Assembly (NCBI GenBank): GCA_011041895.1
Contig: DRAE01000031.1
Span: forward strand, 1-7,871
Length of the DNA stretch: 7,871 nucleotides
Direction: 5' to 3'
Source: Candidatus Bathyarchaeota archaeon
GTDB taxonomy: Archaea > Thermoproteota > DRAE01
Position 1 is the first letter of the stretch, and every line of letters begins with the position of its first letter. This document shows, in pieces, positions 5,412-7,871 of the stretch. The translations under genes and the position numbers were made by a program. A model generated the notes under the pieces. That model ran no database searches. It was not told the origin of the DNA and saw nothing but the letters and a program-made list of their open reading frames with translations.

Positions 5412-6823
5412 ACGTTGTTAGAGCTGGAAAAATGTATAAAACGATAGAGAGCATTCAAGGGCCACTGCTATTCGTAAAAAGAACGCATGACATAGCTTTT
5501 GGAGAGTATGTCAGGATAGTGGCCCCCGATGGAAGTGAGAGAAGAGGTCAAGTGCTTGAAGTAGCTCAAAACTATGCTCTAATCCAAGTATTTGAGGGAA
5601 CAGAGGGTTTAAACGCAGCTGATACGAAGGTAATATTCACAGGAGAGACACTGGAGGTACCTGTTTCAACTGATTTACTCGGTAGAATCCTAGATGGATC
5701 TGGGCATCCAATAGATGGTCTGCCTGACCCAATACCAGAGGACTTTAGAGACGTCAATGGCGCCCCCATAAATCCATACTGTAGAGAATATCCCAGAGAA
5801 CCTATTCAAACGGGGATATCAGCGATCGATGGAATGAACACACTAGTTAGAGGGCAAAAGCTTCCACTATTCTCAGGATTCGGTTTACCACACAACCTTA
5901 TAGCAGCTCAAATACTTAGGCAAGCTACAGTCCCTGGAAAACCTGAGGCGTTCGTCATAGTCTTTGCTGCAATGGGCATCACATCTGACGAAGCTAGATT
6001 CTTTATCGAGGATCTCAGGAAATCAGGTGCAATTGAAAGAACAGTGTGTGTCCTCAATTTGGCAGACGATCCAGCCATAGAAAGACTGCTCACACCACGA
6101 GTAGCCTTAACAATAGCTGAGCATCTTGCATTCGATCATGATTTCCATGTCATGGTTCTTCTAACAGATATGACAAACTACGCTGAGGCCTTGAGGCAGA
6201 TATCAGCTGCAAGAGAAGAGGTTCCTGGAAGAAGAGGTTATCCAGGCTACATGTACTCGGACCTTGCAAGCATATACGAGCGAGCAGGTAGAATTCGAGG
6301 CAGAAAAGGCACGATAACTCAGATGCCGATCCTGACGATGCCTCACGATGACATTACACATCCAATTCCGGATCTAACAGGATATATCACTGAAGGCCAG
6401 ATTATAATAGATAGAGAGCTTCACAAGAGAGGGATATATCCTCCAATTAATGTTCTCCCATCTCTTTCAAGACTGATGAAAGAAGGTATTGGAAAAGGTT
6501 TAACCAGGGAAGACCACAGAGGAGTAAGTGACCAACTCTACTACGCATATGCGGAGGGAAGAAGTCTCAGAGAATTAGTGGCCATAGTCGGTGAGGAAGC
6601 TCTATCCCCACGTGATAGGAGATACTTAGAGTTTGCTGATCGTTTTGAAAAGGAATTTGTTTCACAAGATTTCTACGAGAATAGAACCTTTGAGGAAACC
6701 CTCGACATCGGCTGGGATCTACTGGCAATGCTTCCAGAGGAAGAGTTAAAGAGAATTCCAAGTGATATAATCAAGAAATGGCATCCAAAATACAGGGGTT
6801 CCAAAGTTGGCAGTAGCAGTTAA
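5396..6823 (+). CDS. atpB: A-type ATP synthase regulatory subunit B
   Basis: Subunit B alternates with A in the catalytic head; it binds nucleotide weakly or not at all and lacks a working P-loop. The 475 aa slightly exceed the usual 460-470. In order: YKTIESIQGPLLFV (14-27, N-terminal barrel), VFEGTEGL, LLGRILDGSGHPIDG, EPIQTGISAIDGMNTLVRGQ, FSGFGLPHN (159-167) in the former P-loop position, TDMTNYAEALRQIS (257-270), REEVPGRRGYPGYMYSDL, and MPHDDITHPIPDLTGYITEG (315-334). The absent GKT motif is normal here. F161-side variation is seen: most relatives have FSGSGLPHN, here Phe replaces the second Ser, followed by HNLIA rather than HNELA. An alternative start at ATG 5432 gives 463 aa and begins right at the conserved part; 5396 was kept for its ribosome binding site. 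It overlaps subunit A by 16 bases and D by 17. Confidence 0.98.
   Translation: MYRGVNVVRAGKMYKTIESIQGPLLFVKRTHDIAFGEYVRIVAPDGSERRGQVLEVAQNYALIQVFEGTEGLNAADTKVIFTGETLEVPVSTDLLGRILDGSGHPIDGLPDPIPEDFRDVNGAPINPYCREYPREPIQTGISAIDGMNTLVRGQKLPLFSGFGLPHNLIAAQILRQATVPGKPEAFVIVFAAMGITSDEARFFIEDLRKSGAIERTVCVLNLADDPAIERLLTPRVALTIAEHLAFDHDFHVMVLLTDMTNYAEALRQISAAREEVPGRRGYPGYMYSDLASIYERAGRIRGRKGTITQMPILTMPHDDITHPIPDLTGYITEGQIIIDRELHKRGIYPPINVLPSLSRLMKEGIGKGLTREDHRGVSDQLYYAYAEGRSLRELVAIVGEEALSPRDRRYLEFADRFEKEFVSQDFYENRTFEETLDIGWDLLAMLPEEELKRIPSDIIKKWHPKYRGSKVGSSS
6794..6800 (+). promoter_or_regulatory. Ribosome binding site for subunit D
   Basis: AGGGGTT near the end of subunit B lies six bases before the TTG at 6807. 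It supports a TTG start for subunit D; no ATG in that frame precedes the conserved KPTRLEL segment. Confidence 0.5.
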
Positions 6824-7430
6824 ACCTACAAGACTTGAACTGATGCGTTTAAAGGAGAGATTAAAGCTAGCTGAGAGAGGTAGAGACCTCCTACGTGAAA
6901 AACAGGATTCACTCATCATAGAAATACAAAACTATCTAAGTGAGGTGCGCGTTTTAAGAGAGGATCTTGAAAACATCCTTAAATCGGCACTTGAAGTCTT
7001 CGCTAAAACTCTCAGCCTGTCACCCAGACTTGCCTTAGACACTATATCTATTTCCACTAGAAACGCATATACTATGGAACTTAAAGTGCGTAACTTGCTA
7101 GGTGTGAAGGTTCCAGTAATAGTTTTCTCATTTACTGAAGTAGAATACCCGAAGTTTATGACACTGCTTCCACCGGACATAGGAGACGCTATAAAAAAGG
7201 GCAAAAGCGCCCTTGAGCTCATAGTACGGTTGGCTGAGCTTGAAGCTACAATTGCATCTCTTCTAATGGAGATCGAGAAAACAAAGAGAAGAGTTAACGT
7301 TCTTGAAAACTTTCTAATTCCCGACTTAAAGAGAAAAATATCCTTTATAAGGATGTATCTCGATGAACGAGAAAGGGAAGATTTTACGAGACTTAAGAAG
7401 ATCAAGAGTAAGCTTGCAGCCAGTGAGTAA
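6807..7430 (+). CDS. atpD: A-type ATP synthase subunit D (central stalk)
   Basis: Subunit D is the rotor shaft, a long antiparallel coiled coil inside the A3B3 head that turns with the membrane ring. The 207 aa match the family's usual 200-215. The N-terminal helix carries the signature VKPTRLELMRLKERLKLAER (5-24), then GRDLLREKQDSLI (25-37). The C-terminal helix carries RRVNVLENFLIPDLKRKI (161-178) and YLDEREREDFTRLKKIK (184-200), both characteristic of the family. The central part (about 95-135) forms the globular tip. The start is TTG 6807, which overlaps the end of subunit B by 17 bases and gives the usual few residues before KPTR. The gene ends one base before the proposed start of coaD. 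Confidence 0.97.
   Translation: MAVAVKPTRLELMRLKERLKLAERGRDLLREKQDSLIIEIQNYLSEVRVLREDLENILKSALEVFAKTLSLSPRLALDTISISTRNAYTMELKVRNLLGVKVPVIVFSFTEVEYPKFMTLLPPDIGDAIKKGKSALELIVRLAELEATIASLLMEIEKTKRRVNVLENFLIPDLKRKISFIRMYLDEREREDFTRLKKIKSKLAASE
7422..7426 (+). promoter_or_regulatory. Possible ribosome binding site for coaD
   Basis: AGTGA just before the subunit D stop lies five bases before GTG 7432, the same spacing as the stronger GGTGA sites upstream. It is a weak match, but supports GTG 7432 over GTG 7423 and TTG 7414. Confidence 0.35.
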
Positions 7431-7431
7431 A

Positions 7432-7871
7432 GTGTTTCCTTTCTCCTTTAAAAATGTAATCTGCGGTGGAACCTTTGATATGCTCCATGAGGGGCATAGA
7501 TTTTTCCTAGGCAAATCAATAACATACGCCAAAGAGAATTTAACAATAGGCGTGACAAGTGACAGATACGTATCAAAGTTCAAGAAAGTGAAAACTCAAC
7601 CATACATAGTAAGAGCATACAATGTACGAAGATTTGTCAGAAAAAGAGCCTTATTCAAGAACATTAATATCAAGATAATTCAAATCAACGACTTCCTAGG
7701 GCCACTTAAGTCTGATCGTAGAAAATATCTCCTAATAGTTACACCTGATATGGTGGAGAAAGTAGTTGCCATAAATCTACTTAGGAGAAGGAGCTCTCTC
7801 CCAGAGGTTTACGCCGTTTTTATACCTTTCCTAAAGAATTCAACAGGGAAAAGATTTTCATCTACCAGAAT
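7432..7871 (+). CDS. coaD: Archaeal phosphopantetheine adenylyltransferase, 3'-truncated
   Basis: It probably transfers AMP from ATP to 4'-phosphopantetheine, giving dephospho-CoA, the penultimate step of CoA synthesis. The 146 complete codons show the nucleotidyltransferase motif GGTFDMLHEGH (12-22, with HxGH at 19-22), IGVTSDRYV (39-47), and at the very end STGKRFSSTR (137-146), equivalent to the second ATP-binding motif (SSTxIR). Only a short C-terminal tail of a typical protein of about 150-160 aa is missing. The GGTFDxLHxGH and GVTSDR pattern fits the archaeal CoaD family better than the related FAD synthetase RibL, whose motif is usually GTFDxLHPGH; this is a judgement from memory. The start is uncertain: GTG 7432 was chosen for a weak upstream AGTGA, with GTG 7423 and TTG 7414 also in frame. 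It directly follows subunit D, so it is probably the eighth gene of the operon. Confidence 0.88.
   Translation, partial: MFPFSFKNVICGGTFDMLHEGHRFFLGKSITYAKENLTIGVTSDRYVSKFKKVKTQPYIVRAYNVRRFVRKRALFKNINIKIIQINDFLGPLKSDRRKYLLIVTPDMVEKVVAINLLRRRSSLPEVYAVFIPFLKNSTGKRFSSTR

Noticed and set aside
5870..5896. Loss of a P-loop in subunit B as a sign of a broken gene
   Set aside because: Absence of the GKT motif is normal for the non-catalytic B subunit family.
2962..7583. Minus-strand open frames opposite subunits E, A, B and D and coaD
   Set aside because: They lie wholly inside well-supported genes in other frames and have biased composition; they are shadows.
1..7871. tRNA, rRNA, CRISPR arrays, insertion sequences or attachment sites
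   Set aside because: No clover-leaf-like gene, repeat-spacer pattern, transposase or terminal inverted repeats were seen, and nearly every base is inside a coding region.

Overview
This window looks like chromosomal DNA from an archaeon, most likely a thermophile of the TACK/crenarchaeal side. The supporting signs are an A-type ATP synthase, an aspartate carbamoyltransferase with a separate zinc-binding regulatory chain, an archaeal-type phosphopantetheine adenylyltransferase, heavy use of AGA/AGG (Arg) and ATA (Ile) codons, GGTGA-type ribosome binding sites and a TATA-like promoter. The placement below domain level is an inference. The window is almost entirely coding; the only real gap is 33 bases.

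Layout. Positions 1-938 (+) hold the 3' part of an unrecognised gene that runs in from the left edge. Its end overlaps, tail to tail, the end of pyrB (900-1844, -), the catalytic chain of aspartate carbamoyltransferase (ATCase). Bases 1845-1877 are a compact divergent promoter region. From there a tight rightward array runs to the right edge: pyrI (ATCase regulatory chain), then the A-ATPase subunits H, E, F, A, B and D, then the start of an archaeal coaD-type gene cut off at 7871. Each junction in this array is an overlap of 3-17 bases or a gap of one base, so the eight genes probably form one operon.

How the genes work together. PyrB and PyrI form the allosteric enzyme that commits carbamoyl phosphate and aspartate to pyrimidine synthesis. 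In characterised family members ATP and CTP bind PyrI. H and E form the peripheral stalk, A and B the catalytic hexamer, and D and F the central rotor stalk of the ATP synthase. Subunit C and the membrane subunits I (a) and K (c), all needed for proton or sodium coupling, are not in the window. CoaD uses ATP to make dephospho-CoA.

Points worth a second look are the split and divergent pyrB/pyrI pair, pyrI heading an ATP synthase operon, unusual residues around the subunit A P-loop, and a repeated junction design in which the GGTGA ribosome binding site lies at the end of the preceding gene. I found no clearly new biological system, mobile element, CRISPR array or RNA gene.
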